From Lacticaseibacillus zhaodongensis (GTDB lineage: Bacteria; Bacillota; Bacilli; Lactobacillales; Lactobacillaceae): DNA of 64,000 nucleotides. Position numbers and translations under genes: made by a program. The stretch spans positions 186,001 through 250,000 of the forward strand of contig NZ_BLBG01000001.1 in NCBI RefSeq assembly GCF_009687905.1, given 5' to 3'. Every line of letters begins with the position of its first letter. Within the stretch, counting starts at the first letter, position 1. Below, in pieces: positions 16,934-25,181 of this stretch. Below the pieces are notes generated by a model that searched no databases, was not told the origin of the DNA, and worked only from the letters and a program-made list of their open reading frames with translations.

Positions 16934-18274
16934 ATGGCTCATATTTCTTTTGATTCATCTAAGTTGAGTAAGTTTGTACACCCAAACGAACTCGGACAGA
17001 TGCAGGCAATGGTCACAGCTGCTGACCAGGAACTGCGTCAGGGAACAGGTGCTGGTAGCGACTTCCGTGGCTTCTTGGACCTGCCAGTTAACTACGATAA
17101 GGACGAATTCGCCCGCATCAAGGCAGCTGCTAAGAAGATTCAGGATGACTCCGAAGTCTTCGTTGCTATCGGAATCGGTGGTTCATACCTCGGTGCCCGG
17201 GCCGCAATTGATTTCCTTAGCCACACCTTCCGGAACGCGGACCCAGCTCGCAAGATGCCAGAAGTTTACTTCGCCGGCAACTCAATCAGCAGCAGCTACC
17301 TTGCTGACCTGCTTGACGTCATTGGCGACCGCGACTTCTCCATCAACTGCATCAGCAAGTCCGGTACCACAACCGAACCTTCAATCGCATTCCGCGTTTT
17401 GAAGGCGAAGCTGGTTGCTAAGTACGGTAAGGAAGAAGCAAGCAAGCGCATCTACGCAACAACCGACCGGGCCAAGGGTGCCCTGAAGGTTGAGGCTGAC
17501 GCTGAAGGTTACCAGGAATTCGTTGTTCCTGATGACTTGGGTGGCCGCTTCTCCGTTCTTTCCGCTGTTGGTCTGCTCCCAATCGCCGTTGCCGGTCTCG
17601 ACATCGACTCCCTGATGAAGGGTGCCGCAGATGCTCGCACCGAATACAGCTCAGATGACCTCAGCAAGAACGAGGCTTACCAGTACGCCGCACTCCGCAA
17701 CATTTTGTACCGCAAGGGTTACACCACCGAATTGCTTGAAAACTACGAGCCAACACTCCAGTACTTCGGCGAATGGTGGAAGCAGCTCATGGGTGAATCT
17801 GAAGGTAAGGATCAGAAGAGCATTTACCCTTCATCCGCTAACTTCAGTACCGACTTGCACAGTTTGGGCCAGTACATCCAGGAAGGCCGCCGGAACCTCA
17901 TGGAGACCGTTGTCTGGGTCGACAAGCCTAACCGCGACATCAACATCCCGGTTGAATCCGAGAACCTTGATGGCCTTAAGTACCTTGAAGGCAAGACCAT
18001 GGCCGAAGTTAACCGTAAGGCCTACGAAGGGGTTGTCCTTGCCCACACAGATGGTGGCGTGCCAGTTATGACCGTCAACATTCCTCAGCAAGACGCTTAC
18101 ACCCTTGGCTACTTGATTTACTTCTTCGAAGCAGCTGTTGCTGTATCTGGCTACCTGAACGGGATCAACCCATTCGACCAGCCAGGTGTTGAAGAATACA
18201 AGTCCAACATGTTTGCTCTTCTTGGCCGTCCTGGCTACGAAGAAAAGACTAAGGAACTTAACTCCCGCCTGTAA
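16934..18274 (+). CDS. pgi: Glucose-6-phosphate isomerase
   Basis: Interconverts glucose 6-phosphate and fructose 6-phosphate. About 446 aa, the length of the Gram-positive type. The sugar-phosphate-binding motif [29 protein letters not shown] and the catalytic LGGRFSVLS segment are visible. ATG 16934 follows AGGAGGAA. Highly biased codon use, as expected for an abundant enzyme. The prophage begins directly downstream. Confidence 0.97.
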   Translation: MAHISFDSSKLSKFVHPNELGQMQAMVTAADQELRQGTGAGSDFRGFLDLPVNYDKDEFARIKAAAKKIQDDSEVFVAIGIGGSYLGARAAIDFLSHTFRNADPARKMPEVYFAGNSISSSYLADLLDVIGDRDFSINCISKSGTTTEPSIAFRVLKAKLVAKYGKEEASKRIYATTDRAKGALKVEADAEGYQEFVVPDDLGGRFSVLSAVGLLPIAVAGLDIDSLMKGAADARTEYSSDDLSKNEAYQYAALRNILYRKGYTTELLENYEPTLQYFGEWWKQLMGESEGKDQKSIYPSSANFSTDLHSLGQYIQEGRRNLMETVVWVDKPNRDINIPVESENLDGLKYLEGKTMAEVNRKAYEGVVLAHTDGGVPVMTVNIPQQDAYTLGYLIYFFEAAVAVSGYLNGINPFDQPGVEEYKSNMFALLGRPGYEEKTKELNSRL

Positions 18275-18377
18275 TACCAAGGCTTTGAGCGGTTACGAGT
18301 GCATCTCATTGCTAGAGCAATAAATGAGCCGAAACCGTAAAAAGTATAGAAAAAAGGATAGACCCTCGAAAGAGGGC
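18275..18377. other. Candidate left attachment region (attL) of the prophage
   Basis: Chromosomal pgi ends at 18274 and the phage integrase stop codon is at 18378, so the left junction must lie in or near this 103-bp stretch or the pgi 3' end. No tRNA gene is present, so integration did not use a tRNA. The core cannot be defined because the right junction is outside the window. Confidence 0.45.
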
Positions 18378-18388
18378 CTATTTTTTTT
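18358..18388. terminator. Terminator between pgi and integrase
   Basis: ATAGACCCTC-GAAA-GAGGGCCTAT with eight T residues on the plus strand and an A-rich flank on the other side. It can end both the pgi and the int transcripts and overlaps the int stop codon. Confidence 0.8.
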
Positions 18389-19601
18389 CGTGCTGATTCA
18401 AATATTTGATGTATTTCTCACTGGCGTTTTCGACAACCTTGGGAGTGATCTCGGCGTAAATTTCTGTAGTTTGAACGCTACTGTGACCGAGCACTCCCCG
18501 AATGTCGTCAAGGGATACTCCAGCTTCTCGGAGAGCAACTGCGTGGGTATGCCGCAGGTCATGAACGGTGATGTTGGGCAGGTCTACTAATTCACAGAGT
18601 CGCGTAAATGCATGATTGACTGAGGATTCTCGAATTACAGACCCAAAGCTACGCTTGCTGGTGTATCGAAAGACAAACTCGCTGCCACCAGGAAACATGG
18701 AACGGCCGTGTGCAATGGTAGGACGGTTGTTGAAGTATATTCGGTTTAGGGCCCATAACGCGGAAACTAAGCGAGGAGTGAGTGCAACCGTGCGTACTGA
18801 TGCTTTTGATTTAGGATCGTCGAGGATTATGTTGCTTTTATACTTGCCTTTTTCTTTGCGATAGAGCCGTGTTTTGTTGACGCTGACTGTGTTTGCTCCC
18901 AAATCGAAATCGTCCCATTGTAGAGCCATAGCTTCGCCTTTACGCAAGCCGGTGTCAATCAGTAGCAAGAAGAATGGATACCAAATTTTGTTGGGCTCTT
19001 TGTGGTGCTTTACAGCATCTAAAAATTCGTCCGCCTGGTCAACAGTCCAGTAGCGGAGCAGTTTGGGCTGAGAGCCTTGGCGGGGGAACTCAACACCAAC
19101 AGTCGGATTATTTTTGATAATGCCAAGACGTGCGGCTTTGCCCAATGCCGCATGCAGGGTGGCGTTGATTACATTGACACTGTTTCTGGACAGTGGTGTG
19201 CCATCCTTACCGCCGTGGTTCAAGAGCCCCAGGATATATTTCTGGTGCTCGATGGGCGTGTACTCATAAAGTCGATAATTGCCGATATCTGGAATTAGGT
19301 AGTGTTCAATCTGGTAGCGGTAAACGATCATGCTGCCTTCCTTGACGTTGACCTTGTACTTCTTGACCCATTCTCGGAGCCAAGTGGCAAGCAACATATT
19401 TGGACGATATGAATTGTGTTGCTTATCATTGATGAGCTCGTTTTCTTTGGCCCGGCCCCAAGCCCTGGCATCTTTGGCATAATCAAAACCAGCTTTGTGG
19501 TAGTTATTTTGCTTGCCGGTGCCTTTATTAATTCCAGCATATCCCCGGACTTCGTACTTCACTTTGCCGGATTTTGTTGTGTAACTGTTTATTGACGCCA
19601 T
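18378..19601 (-). CDS. int: Phage tyrosine-recombinase integrase
   Basis: Catalyses site-specific integration and, with an excisionase, excision. About 407 aa. N-terminal arm-binding domain (VKYEVRGYAG region), core-binding domain (about 65-165) and catalytic domain with Arg in DTGLRKGEAMALQW, HDLRHTHA (His-x-x-Arg), LGHSS and the nucleophile Tyr in TTEIYAEIT. Ribosome site AAGGGAGG lies before ATG 19601. It faces the pgi junction, as expected for the attachment-site-proximal gene. Confidence 0.95.
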   Translation of the reverse strand: MASINSYTTKSGKVKYEVRGYAGINKGTGKQNNYHKAGFDYAKDARAWGRAKENELINDKQHNSYRPNMLLATWLREWVKKYKVNVKEGSMIVYRYQIEHYLIPDIGNYRLYEYTPIEHQKYILGLLNHGGKDGTPLSRNSVNVINATLHAALGKAARLGIIKNNPTVGVEFPRQGSQPKLLRYWTVDQADEFLDAVKHHKEPNKIWYPFFLLLIDTGLRKGEAMALQWDDFDLGANTVSVNKTRLYRKEKGKYKSNIILDDPKSKASVRTVALTPRLVSALWALNRIYFNNRPTIAHGRSMFPGGSEFVFRYTSKRSFGSVIRESSVNHAFTRLCELVDLPNITVHDLRHTHAVALREAGVSLDDIRGVLGHSSVQTTEIYAEITPKVVENASEKYIKYLNQHEKK

Positions 19602-19618
19602 GTTATGCCTCCCTTTCT

Positions 19619-19652
19619 GGATAAATGAATCGGTTTATCCGAACGTATGTTC
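19619..19652. promoter_or_regulatory. Inverted repeats in front of int
   Basis: GGATAAA-N8-TTTATCC (19619-19640) is immediately followed by the palindrome GAAC-GTAT-GTTC (19641-19652). Their place just upstream of int suggests an operator or recombination-protein site; which protein binds is unknown. Confidence 0.35.
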
Positions 19653-19667
19653 AGACGGAACGTTAAA

Positions 19668-19687
19668 GAAAAGCCCGTTTCCGGGCT
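19668..19687 (-). terminator. Terminator of the SHOCT/PH gene
   Basis: On the minus strand AGCCCG-GAAA-CGGGCT is followed by TTTCTTT, 8 bases past the stop codon at 19695. Confidence 0.75.
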
Positions 19688-19694
19688 GATCAGG

Positions 19695-20267
19695 CTACAG
19701 ATTCAGTAGCTCTTTTTTCTTTGCATCAAATTCATCCTGGGTAATAACGCCATCATCAACAAGTTTCTTGTAGTCACGAAGTTGGTCGGGAACTGACTTT
19801 GCTTCCGGCTGAGCAGCAGGAGCAGGTTGCTTTATACGCTCTGCCATTGGCGGCCATGCGGCTACTACAGCCATAGCATTCTCAATATTCTGTTTCCAAT
19901 AGGGTTCACCAACGAATGACGTGTAGCAAATGTAAGCTTGTTTGCCACCGTTACCATCAAAGATCTGCATTTTGTCGGCGTTTAACAGCATGCGACCATT
20001 AATTAGCTTTGCACTCTTTACGGTCACATCGCTAACGTCCTTATAATCAACAAATTGAGTTGTGCCTTTAAAACGGCGCATAGTGCCCATACCCATGAAG
20101 AAAATGCCGTTTCTTTGGAAACTAGCGCAGTAGTACTTATCTGTAAAGGCTGCGTAATTGCCTAGAAAGCCTTTCAACCCATTGATGGCTTCGAGGTATA
20201 CGGTAGTGCTTGGGTCTTCCGGATAGCCATACTTTTTGAGCTGCTCGGAAATCTTTTCAATCTTCAT
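19695..20267 (-). CDS. SHOCT-domain protein with PH-like N-terminal domain
   Basis: About 190 aa. The N-terminal two thirds (residues 15-125) look like a bacterial PH-type beta domain, including the FFMGMGTMRRFKGTT stretch. The last 30 residues, LRDYKKLVDDGVITQDEFDA and following, are a typical SHOCT helix pair. Such genes are common between int and the repressor in lactobacillus prophages. Function unknown; a lysogenic conversion or superinfection role is a guess from position. Confidence 0.7.
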   Translation of the reverse strand: MKIEKISEQLKKYGYPEDPSTTVYLEAINGLKGFLGNYAAFTDKYYCASFQRNGIFFMGMGTMRRFKGTTQFVDYKDVSDVTVKSAKLINGRMLLNADKMQIFDGNGGKQAYICYTSFVGEPYWKQNIENAMAVVAAWPPMAERIKQPAPAAQPEAKSVPDQLRDYKKLVDDGVITQDEFDAKKKELLNL

Positions 20268-20291
20268 TTCTCTTCCCCCAGAGATATTTGT

Positions 20292-20320
20292 TTGACACGT
20301 GTGACTTATCAGACTATCTT
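20292..20320 (+). promoter_or_regulatory. Isolated plus-strand promoter inside the leftward lysogeny genes
   Basis: Perfect TTGACA (20292-20297), 17-base spacer, TATCTT (20315-20320). No rightward gene follows; a strong rightward terminator follows about 80 bases later. Confidence 0.5.
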
Positions 20321-20326
20321 AACCAT

Positions 20327-20429
20327 GTAATTGTGCGGGTGAAGCCATCAGAAATGTTCTTCATCTGCATCACTTCATTCTTTAGTTGACTATCGAGATT
20401 GCTCCGGCTCCCAGGCCGGGGCTTTTTTT
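20327..20429 (+). ncRNA. Candidate small RNA of the prophage immunity region
   Basis: A stretch of about 103 bases bounded by the promoter at 20292-20320 and by the 8-bp hairpin GCTCCGGC/GCCGGGGC (20401-20422) with seven T residues. It is antisense to the gap between the genes at 20435 and 20267, so it could act on their leftward transcript or in trans. No open frame of note. Inferred from signals only. Confidence 0.45.
20401..20429 (+). terminator. Plus-strand intrinsic terminator
   Basis: GCTCCGGC-TCCCAG-GCCGGGGC followed by T7. It terminates rightward transcripts although all annotated neighbours run leftward. Confidence 0.8.
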
Positions 20430-20434
20430 GATGT

Positions 20435-20737
20435 CTACTTGAGATGCGTCAGCACAAAGATGACGATGCCTGACGTTGCTGCAACTATGGCTATCGCAGT
20501 ACCAACAGTCCATTTGATTGCTTTCAAGGCAGCTCGGTCAATCTTAGAATCTATGCTTTTGTCTAAATTTGATTCAAGTTGGGACAGCTTGTGGCGCAGG
20601 TGCTTTTTGGTTACGTATTTGTCCATAGGTCCATCACCTCCGCCACCATTATCCCTTTTTTGGGATGAGGAAGCACTGTATGGATTGACTGGTGTGTGAA
20701 ACTGGCTAACGTTGCTTTTTTTGTCGGCATTACCCAT
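20435..20737 (-). CDS. Small tail-anchored membrane protein
   Basis: About 100 aa: a low-complexity Ser/Gly N-terminus, a charged coiled-coil-like middle (HLRHKLSQLESNLDKSI) and one C-terminal membrane helix ending near the last residue. Topology suggests a cytoplasmic domain anchored at the membrane. Similar small proteins sit in this position in temperate phages and may act in superinfection exclusion; that is inference. It overlaps the upstream gene by 8 bases. Confidence 0.65.
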   Translation of the reverse strand: MGNADKKSNVSQFHTPVNPYSASSSQKRDNGGGGDGPMDKYVTKKHLRHKLSQLESNLDKSIDSKIDRAALKAIKWTVGTAIAIVAATSGIVIFVLTHLK

Positions 20738-21191
20738 TGTGTTTTACCTCAATCGCAGTATTGAAAAACGTTCCAGCTTTAATCTTTGCAGCGAGCTCAT
20801 TGTTTTTGTCTGGGTAATGAAGGCTACTAACGAATGCTAGTTCAAATATTGCAAAATTAGGCGGCTCAATAAGTTTTTTACCGGGATTGTTAATATCGTC
20901 CGTTATCCAAAAAAAGGTGTTAGGAATTGTAAGATTGAAGGGATTTTTTTCATCTGATTCAACCATACCAGTCCATTGGCTTGCAATTGAAGGAATTCCG
21001 GAATCGTCTAAAATGTAGCTGGTCATGAAGAGATGCATGGTTGGCTCCGGCAATTTACCAATTCGGACTGAAAAGGAAGTATCCCAAACTAAGGGGCTTT
21101 GTTCAGGCAAAGTCAAATAGCGAACCTCTTTATCGTCTTGCTTGAATTCAAGGAAGACGAGACTAGCAGGTTTTAAAATATTTGAATCCAT
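20730..21191 (-). CDS. Hypothetical prophage protein
   Basis: About 153 aa from ATG 21191, which follows AAAGGTGAT; an in-frame ATG at 21215 is less well placed. Predicted mostly beta, no membrane segments and no family recognised. Lower GC than the phage structural genes. Part of the leftward lysogenic operon behind the ImmA-type protease. Confidence 0.6.
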   Translation of the reverse strand: MDSNILKPASLVFLEFKQDDKEVRYLTLPEQSPLVWDTSFSVRIGKLPEPTMHLFMTSYILDDSGIPSIASQWTGMVESDEKNPFNLTIPNTFFWITDDINNPGKKLIEPPNFAIFELAFVSSLHYPDKNNELAAKIKAGTFFNTAIEVKHNG

Positions 21192-21204
21192 TTGATCATC
21201 ACCT

Positions 21205-21621
21205 TTACATTCCATACATATTTTCTAGGTCGCTTATCGTTTCCGGTAGGCGGCCTGTTTCGTCTTCATACAATTCTGTCAGCAAGGTCAGGGCGAAACG
21301 CTCCGCCTCATTTTCGGCCTTACTGATCCCACGGTCGGCAACTCTATAGTAAGCAGCTGTTCCATCATGCAGGAGCGCATGTCCCAGCTCATGTGCTAAC
21401 ACTCTAGTTTTGAGCGGACTGCCCTTGATGGACTCAGCCAACCAGATGAGCGGTGCACCCATTGGTGGAAAGCACGTCCGTCCCAGCTTGTCGCCGGATA
21501 GGGCAGGCGTGTACTTCACGTCGATGCCGAGTCGCTCGACTAGCTGCCAGGGATTAGGTGTGCCATAGCGCTTGCTGACAAATAGCGCCAACCGTTCAGG
21601 CGTAACTTTATCGTCTACCAC
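21205..21621 (-). CDS. ImmA/IrrE-family metallopeptidase
   Basis: About 138 aa zinc peptidase with the HExxH motif in LAHELGHALLHD. In ICEBs1 and related phages ImmA cleaves the repressor encoded beside it after DNA damage, so this pair probably replaces a RecA-dependent self-cleaving repressor. Its start codon overlaps the repressor stop (TAATG). The role in prophage induction is inferred from the known ImmR/ImmA pairs. Confidence 0.88.
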   Translation of the reverse strand: MVDDKVTPERLALFVSKRYGTPNPWQLVERLGIDVKYTPALSGDKLGRTCFPPMGAPLIWLAESIKGSPLKTRVLAHELGHALLHDGTAAYYRVADRGISKAENEAERFALTLLTELYEDETGRLPETISDLENMYGM

Positions 21622-22025
21622 TATTTACCATCACCTTTATCATCTGAGCGCATCGGCATGCGTTTGAGATTTAGACGGTCCCAGAATATCTGCGTCATGG
21701 ACAGCTTGAGCTTTTCTTTTTCTTCTTCGGTCAAATCAGCACCGCCAAAAGAAAAGCCGTCCATCGCATCAGGATCGTCGAGCCACTGCTTTAGGTCAGT
21801 GACCTGCTTCGGTGTAGCCCAAACCGGGGTGTTGTTCACTCCTAATAGGTAATCAACAGTTACACCATAGTACTTGGCGAGCTTCATCTTGGTGGTATCG
21901 TCCGGTTGACGTGTGCCGCTCTCATAAGCTGTATAAGCGGGCCGCGTAATGCCCAAAAATTTAGCAACATCTTCTTGTGTGAGCCGCTTGGCGGTACGCA
22001 GTTCTTTAAGTCTTTCTGGTAACAT
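21621..22025 (-). CDS. cI-like phage repressor (XRE family)
   Basis: About 134 aa. N-terminal helix-turn-helix: LTQEDVAKFLGITRPAYTAYESG, residues about 15-37, then a YYGVTVDYLLG segment typical of XRE repressors. The C-terminus has no S24 peptidase domain, fitting control by the ImmA-like protease next to it. Ribosome site AAGGAGGTG precedes ATG 22025. Divergent from the cro-like gene across three operator-like sites. Confidence 0.9.
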   Translation of the reverse strand: MLPERLKELRTAKRLTQEDVAKFLGITRPAYTAYESGTRQPDDTTKMKLAKYYGVTVDYLLGVNNTPVWATPKQVTDLKQWLDDPDAMDGFSFGGADLTEEEKEKLKLSMTQIFWDRLNLKRMPMRSDDKGDGK

Positions 22026-22050
22026 TACGGCACCTCCTTATGCTGCTATG

Positions 22051-22150
22051 GTAACAGACGGTTACATAAAATAAAGTTTCGATTTGTTACTTTTAGAGGT
22101 TTACAAGTAACGATGTGTGACGTACTATAATAAGCGTAACGAAGTGATAC
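22051..22150. promoter_or_regulatory. cI/cro operator region with three 15-bp sites
   Basis: GTAAC-N5-GTTAC (22051-22065), GTAAC-N5-GTGAC (22107-22121) and GTAAC-N5-GATAC (22136-22150) share half-site GTAAC and identical spacing. A consensus TATAAT at 22126-22131 serves cro; the second site ends 5 bases before it and the third starts 5 bases after it. The first site lies before the repressor start, giving a lambda-like arrangement. Confidence 0.65.
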
Positions 22151-22167
22151 ATGAAGAGGGTGAAAAA

Positions 22168-22392
22168 ATGCGAACCTGGTTAAAGGATTTACGCGAAGAA
22201 TCAGGAATGACTCAGGAGCAAGTTGCTGAACAGGCAAAGCTTAGCCGCCCAGCCTACACAATGATTGAGAATGGCAACCGCAATCCAAGCGTGCCTGTTG
22301 CTAAGCGGCTAGGTGCGGCGCTGAAAGTAGAGTGGACTTATTTTTTTGATACTGATGGTAACGAATCGACACCTAAGAAAATCACAACCTAG
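22168..22392 (+). CDS. Cro-like XRE regulator
   Basis: About 74 aa, nearly all helix-turn-helix: LREESGMTQEQVAEQAKLSR and following YTMIENGNRNPS. ATG 22168 follows GAAGAGGGTGA. First rightward gene after the switch; expected to repress the cI gene and open the lytic path. Role by analogy with temperate phages. Confidence 0.85.
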   Translation: MRTWLKDLREESGMTQEQVAEQAKLSRPAYTMIENGNRNPSVPVAKRLGAALKVEWTYFFDTDGNESTPKKITT

Positions 22393-22403
22393 GAGGCGAG
22401 GAA

Positions 22404-22622
22404 ATGAGCAGTAAAGATGAACTAGACAAGTTTTCCGAATTGGAACTCATTCGGGAGCTGGAACGCCGCATTGCTAATCGAGAAAAAGAGGAGACTCCAA
22501 CCGAAGTTGTAGCCTCCAAAGATTCGCTGTTTACCGGCATGGCCTTTAGAGGGCCAGCGGTTAGCGAAGAGCAATACATGAAGCATTACCGCGAGTACCG
22601 AGAACGTTGCAGTGCCTTATAA
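22404..22622 (+). CDS. Small hypothetical early protein
   Basis: About 72 aa, highly charged and helical (LDKFSELELIRELERRI), no membrane segment. Strong ribosome site AGGAGGCGAGG, 11 bases behind cro, so it is co-transcribed. No family recognised. Confidence 0.65.
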   Translation: MSSKDELDKFSELELIRELERRIANREKEETPTEVVASKDSLFTGMAFRGPAVSEEQYMKHYREYRERCSAL

Positions 22623-22889
22623 CCCTCGAAACTTAATTATCTCGTTTGAACGTAAATCAGTGGTTCTCAGTTCGTCGAAGCGAACCACAGATGTTCGAAC
22701 TTTGTCAGCTTCGGGTTGTAGGTACTTAACAACTTCGTCAATATCCATGTCGGTTTCAACAGCAACTTGATAAGGCATTATCTGAACTCGTTTCTTGGCG
22801 GAGAGGGATTCAGCCTTTGCCCTGAGTGATGATTCAAGTTTTCCGTTGAAGTCAGGATCTGGCAGGAAGGTAATCAAGTACTTTGCCAT
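22617..22889 (-). CDS. Small hypothetical protein on the opposite strand
   Basis: About 90 aa with a strong minus-strand ribosome site AAGGAGGTGAG before ATG 22889. Alpha/beta composition, no recognised domain. It is convergent with the preceding gene (6-base overlap) and divergent from the antirepressor, so it interrupts the rightward early operon and may be a separately expressed moron-like gene. Confidence 0.6.
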   Translation of the reverse strand: MAKYLITFLPDPDFNGKLESSLRAKAESLSAKKRVQIMPYQVAVETDMDIDEVVKYLQPEADKVRTSVVRFDELRTTDLRSNEIIKFRGL

Positions 22890-22956
22890 GTGTGCTCACC
22901 TCCTTTTGCAGAGATGAGCCAAGTGTATCGCATTTCAATATGGAGGAGGTAAGCAT

Positions 22957-23742
22957 ATGAACGACTTACAAGTATTTAGTTCAAGCGGCTGGACGGTACG
23001 CACCGTTGATGTAAACGGCGAACCGTATTTCGTTGGTAAGGACATTGCTGAAGCTCTTGGCTATAGCAATACGAAAGATGCGCTTCAAAAGCACGTCGAT
23101 GCTGATGACAAGCTGAGGTCGCGAATCACGACCTCAGGTCAGGCTCGAGAAATGACTGTTATCAGCGAATCTGGAATGTACAGCCTCGTGTTAAGCAGCA
23201 AGCTTCCCAGTGCAAAGAAGTTTAAGCACTGGGTGACAAGTGAAGTTCTCCCGTCGGTTCGTAAACACGGCGCGTACATGACTGGCGAAACGATTATGGA
23301 AGTCATGCAAGACCCTGCTAATTTTGCTAAGGTGCTTAATGCATTGGCTGATGAACGAAACCAGCGGCAAGCTGCTGAAAATCAAGTCGCAGTTATGAAG
23401 CCCAAAGCGTTCTTTGCCGATGCAGTATCGGTCAGCAACACCACAATCTTGATAAACGATCTCGCAAAGTTAATCCGTCAGAACGGCTATCAGATTGGTG
23501 GCAAACGACTTTTCAACTGGATGCGTAGCAACGGTTACCTGGTTAAACGCCACGGTGCTGATTACAACTCACCAACACAGAAAGCTATGGAGATGGGCCT
23601 TTTCAGCATCAAGGAAACTGTAATCACACATTCAGATGGCCGGACCACCATTAGCAAGACGCCAAAGGTTACCGGCAAGGGTCAGCAATACTTCATCAAC
23701 AAGCTGCTTGGCTCGTCTGATGCTAGAGCTGCCGAAAATTAA
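22957..23742 (+). CDS. Phage antirepressor (Bro-N / KilA-C type)
   Basis: About 261 aa. N-terminal Bro domain: VRTVDVNGEPYFVGKDIAEALGY split by position, then SGMYSLVLSSKLPSAKKFKHW and VLPSVRKHGAYM. The C-terminal part (about 150-255) has the antirepressor KilAC pattern with FNWMRSNGYLV and KTPKVTGKGQQYF. Such proteins bind and inactivate repressors. GGAGGAGG precedes ATG 22957. Confidence 0.88.
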   Translation: MNDLQVFSSSGWTVRTVDVNGEPYFVGKDIAEALGYSNTKDALQKHVDADDKLRSRITTSGQAREMTVISESGMYSLVLSSKLPSAKKFKHWVTSEVLPSVRKHGAYMTGETIMEVMQDPANFAKVLNALADERNQRQAAENQVAVMKPKAFFADAVSVSNTTILINDLAKLIRQNGYQIGGKRLFNWMRSNGYLVKRHGADYNSPTQKAMEMGLFSIKETVITHSDGRTTISKTPKVTGKGQQYFINKLLGSSDARAAEN

Positions 23743-23754
23743 GGAGGTGATCAC

Positions 23755-23982
23755 ATGAAGCCACTAAAAAATTTTGCCTATTGCTTTAAGGACGAAGCAG
23801 GAGAGCTAGTTCCTGTAACTTACGGAAGCTCATCTGGATATAGTTCAGTTCTAATACCGCCTGATGAGTACCGGAGACTCGTAATCAAGTTTCCTGAATG
23901 CAAGGACAACTTATATCTCATCGTAGATGGTACAGAATTCAGGCTCGACAAAGCTCCACAGCTGTTAGACCTGGGTGATTAA
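23755..23982 (+). CDS. Small hypothetical early protein
   Basis: About 75 aa; AAGGAGGTGATCAC gives a strong start at 23755, 12 bases behind the antirepressor. Beta-rich and soluble. It ends in a 4-base overlap with the convergent DUF2513-like gene. No function known. Confidence 0.6.
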   Translation: MKPLKNFAYCFKDEAGELVPVTYGSSSGYSSVLIPPDEYRRLVIKFPECKDNLYLIVDGTEFRLDKAPQLLDLGD

Positions 23983-24392
23983 TAGAGCTTGAGGCCCGTC
24001 TTTTCGGCAATCTTAGCAAGCACATATGACTTGGCGACGGTACCAACTGTTGAGACGGCAGTGGACGAAAAGTCTGCCAATGCTTCTTTGGTTTTTCTCC
24101 AAACTTTGTTGTCTCGGATGGTGTCTAGTAATTCATGTCCGGAATAGGTGATGGCAACTATGGAACACGTTGTTGCTACTCCTTGATAATCATCCCATTG
24201 AACTTGGCCTTCGAGAAACCCAGCTTCGATTAGCTTGTCGATGACATAGATGAGTTGATTGGCTCCGTACTTCTTATAGGCGTTGTAATTTGCCAGGTTA
24301 TCTATTGTTTCGTATTTGTGACCGGGGCCTTTATCCTCATATTCCAACAAAAAGTCTCGGATGCATTCATGATCTAATTTCAAGATTTTCAC
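23979..24392 (-). CDS. DUF2513-like protein
   Basis: About 137 aa. Resembles DUF2513 proteins of Gram-positive phages: N-terminal MKILKLDHECIRDFLL, a winged-helix-like middle with YVIDKLIEAGFLEG, and IVAITYSGHELLDTIRD before a divergent tail. Likely a small wHTH protein. Leftward, so separate from the rightward early operon. Confidence 0.7.
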   Translation of the reverse strand: MKILKLDHECIRDFLLEYEDKGPGHKYETIDNLANYNAYKKYGANQLIYVIDKLIEAGFLEGQVQWDDYQGVATTCSIVAITYSGHELLDTIRDNKVWRKTKEALADFSSTAVSTVGTVAKSYVLAKIAEKTGLKLY

Positions 24393-24474
24393 CTTTCAGC
24401 TTGCATGGCATGAATTAACCGTCGGTGTTCCGTCGATTAGTCCTCGTCAGTCAGAGCTTTGCGAACACGCTCCA

Positions 24475-25059
24475 TCATTGGTCACGACCATTTGGAGATT
24501 CAGAGCGGCCATCTTTTTCGTGAGCAAGCATTCTAAAACCGCCAAAAATCCCAGCTAAATTATTTGAAGCATCATCGTATAAGTTGTCTGCTTCGGCTAC
24601 GTAAGCTTCGGTTTCCAATTTCTTCGAGTTGAGGAGTGTTTTAGCAGCGTAGATATTACCAATTAGTAGTTCTAAATCATGAGCCATTTTCTGTTCAGTA
24701 CCTGATTTTGGACTAGCGATAATTTGATTTAGAAAAACGTTGGCTAGGTTGATTGATGAAACATCATCGCCACGTTGTTTGGCCTCATCAAGTGTTTTCT
24801 TGCCAAGCTGGTAAACAAGTTCAGCGACGTCTACTTGTTCACCATTAAGAAGCCAGTCGGTTGAAACCCCGGCAATTTCGGAAATTCGTTTTAAGCGTTC
24901 TGCAGAAGGAACGGATGTACCGTTTTCCCATCTGGTGACAATACTTTGAGAGACGTTACCAATACGGCGACCAAATTCGCTCATAGTTAATCCCATATTA
25001 TTACGCACATTGCTGATGCGTTGACCAATCTGTTTCTTCTGTTCAACCGTGTATGCCAT
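24475..25059 (-). CDS. Second XRE-family regulator
   Basis: About 194 aa. N-terminal helix-turn-helix (NMGLTMSEFGRRIGNVSQS, then WENGTSVPS) and a TDWLLNGEQ segment, followed by a helical domain of about 110 residues with no S24 signature. ATG 25059 follows TTGGAGGTA. Divergent from a small HTH gene at 25182 across an operator-rich region, so it is arranged like a repressor in a second switch. Confidence 0.8.
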   Translation of the reverse strand: MAYTVEQKKQIGQRISNVRNNMGLTMSEFGRRIGNVSQSIVTRWENGTSVPSAERLKRISEIAGVSTDWLLNGEQVDVAELVYQLGKKTLDEAKQRGDDVSSINLANVFLNQIIASPKSGTEQKMAHDLELLIGNIYAAKTLLNSKKLETEAYVAEADNLYDDASNNLAGIFGGFRMLAHEKDGRSESPNGRDQ

Positions 25060-25093
25060 TTTCAGTACCTCCAAGACTATTTTAGCAAAAAAC

Positions 25094-25164
25094 ATTCGAG
25101 ATTATGCGAATTATTATTGACATTCGTAAATATACGCGTAGTATCATTCTTGTAAAGATGATAC
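25094..25164. promoter_or_regulatory. Second switch: operators, promoter and leader hairpin
   Basis: ATTCG-N8-CGAAT (25094-25111) and ATTCG-N8-CGCGT (25122-25139) share half-site and spacing. TTGACA (25117-25122) lies between them, with TATCAT (25142-25147) as a possible -10 at long spacing. GTATCAT-N10-ATGATAC (25141-25164) forms a hairpin at the start of the rightward transcript. A third related site, ATTCG-N8-CGTGA, is at 25410-25427. Confidence 0.5.
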
Positions 25165-25181
25165 GGGAAAGGAAGTGTATC

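Noticed and set aside
25000-25060. S24 peptidase domain in the second XRE regulator
   Set aside because: No Ser-Lys catalytic pattern is seen in the 194-aa protein.
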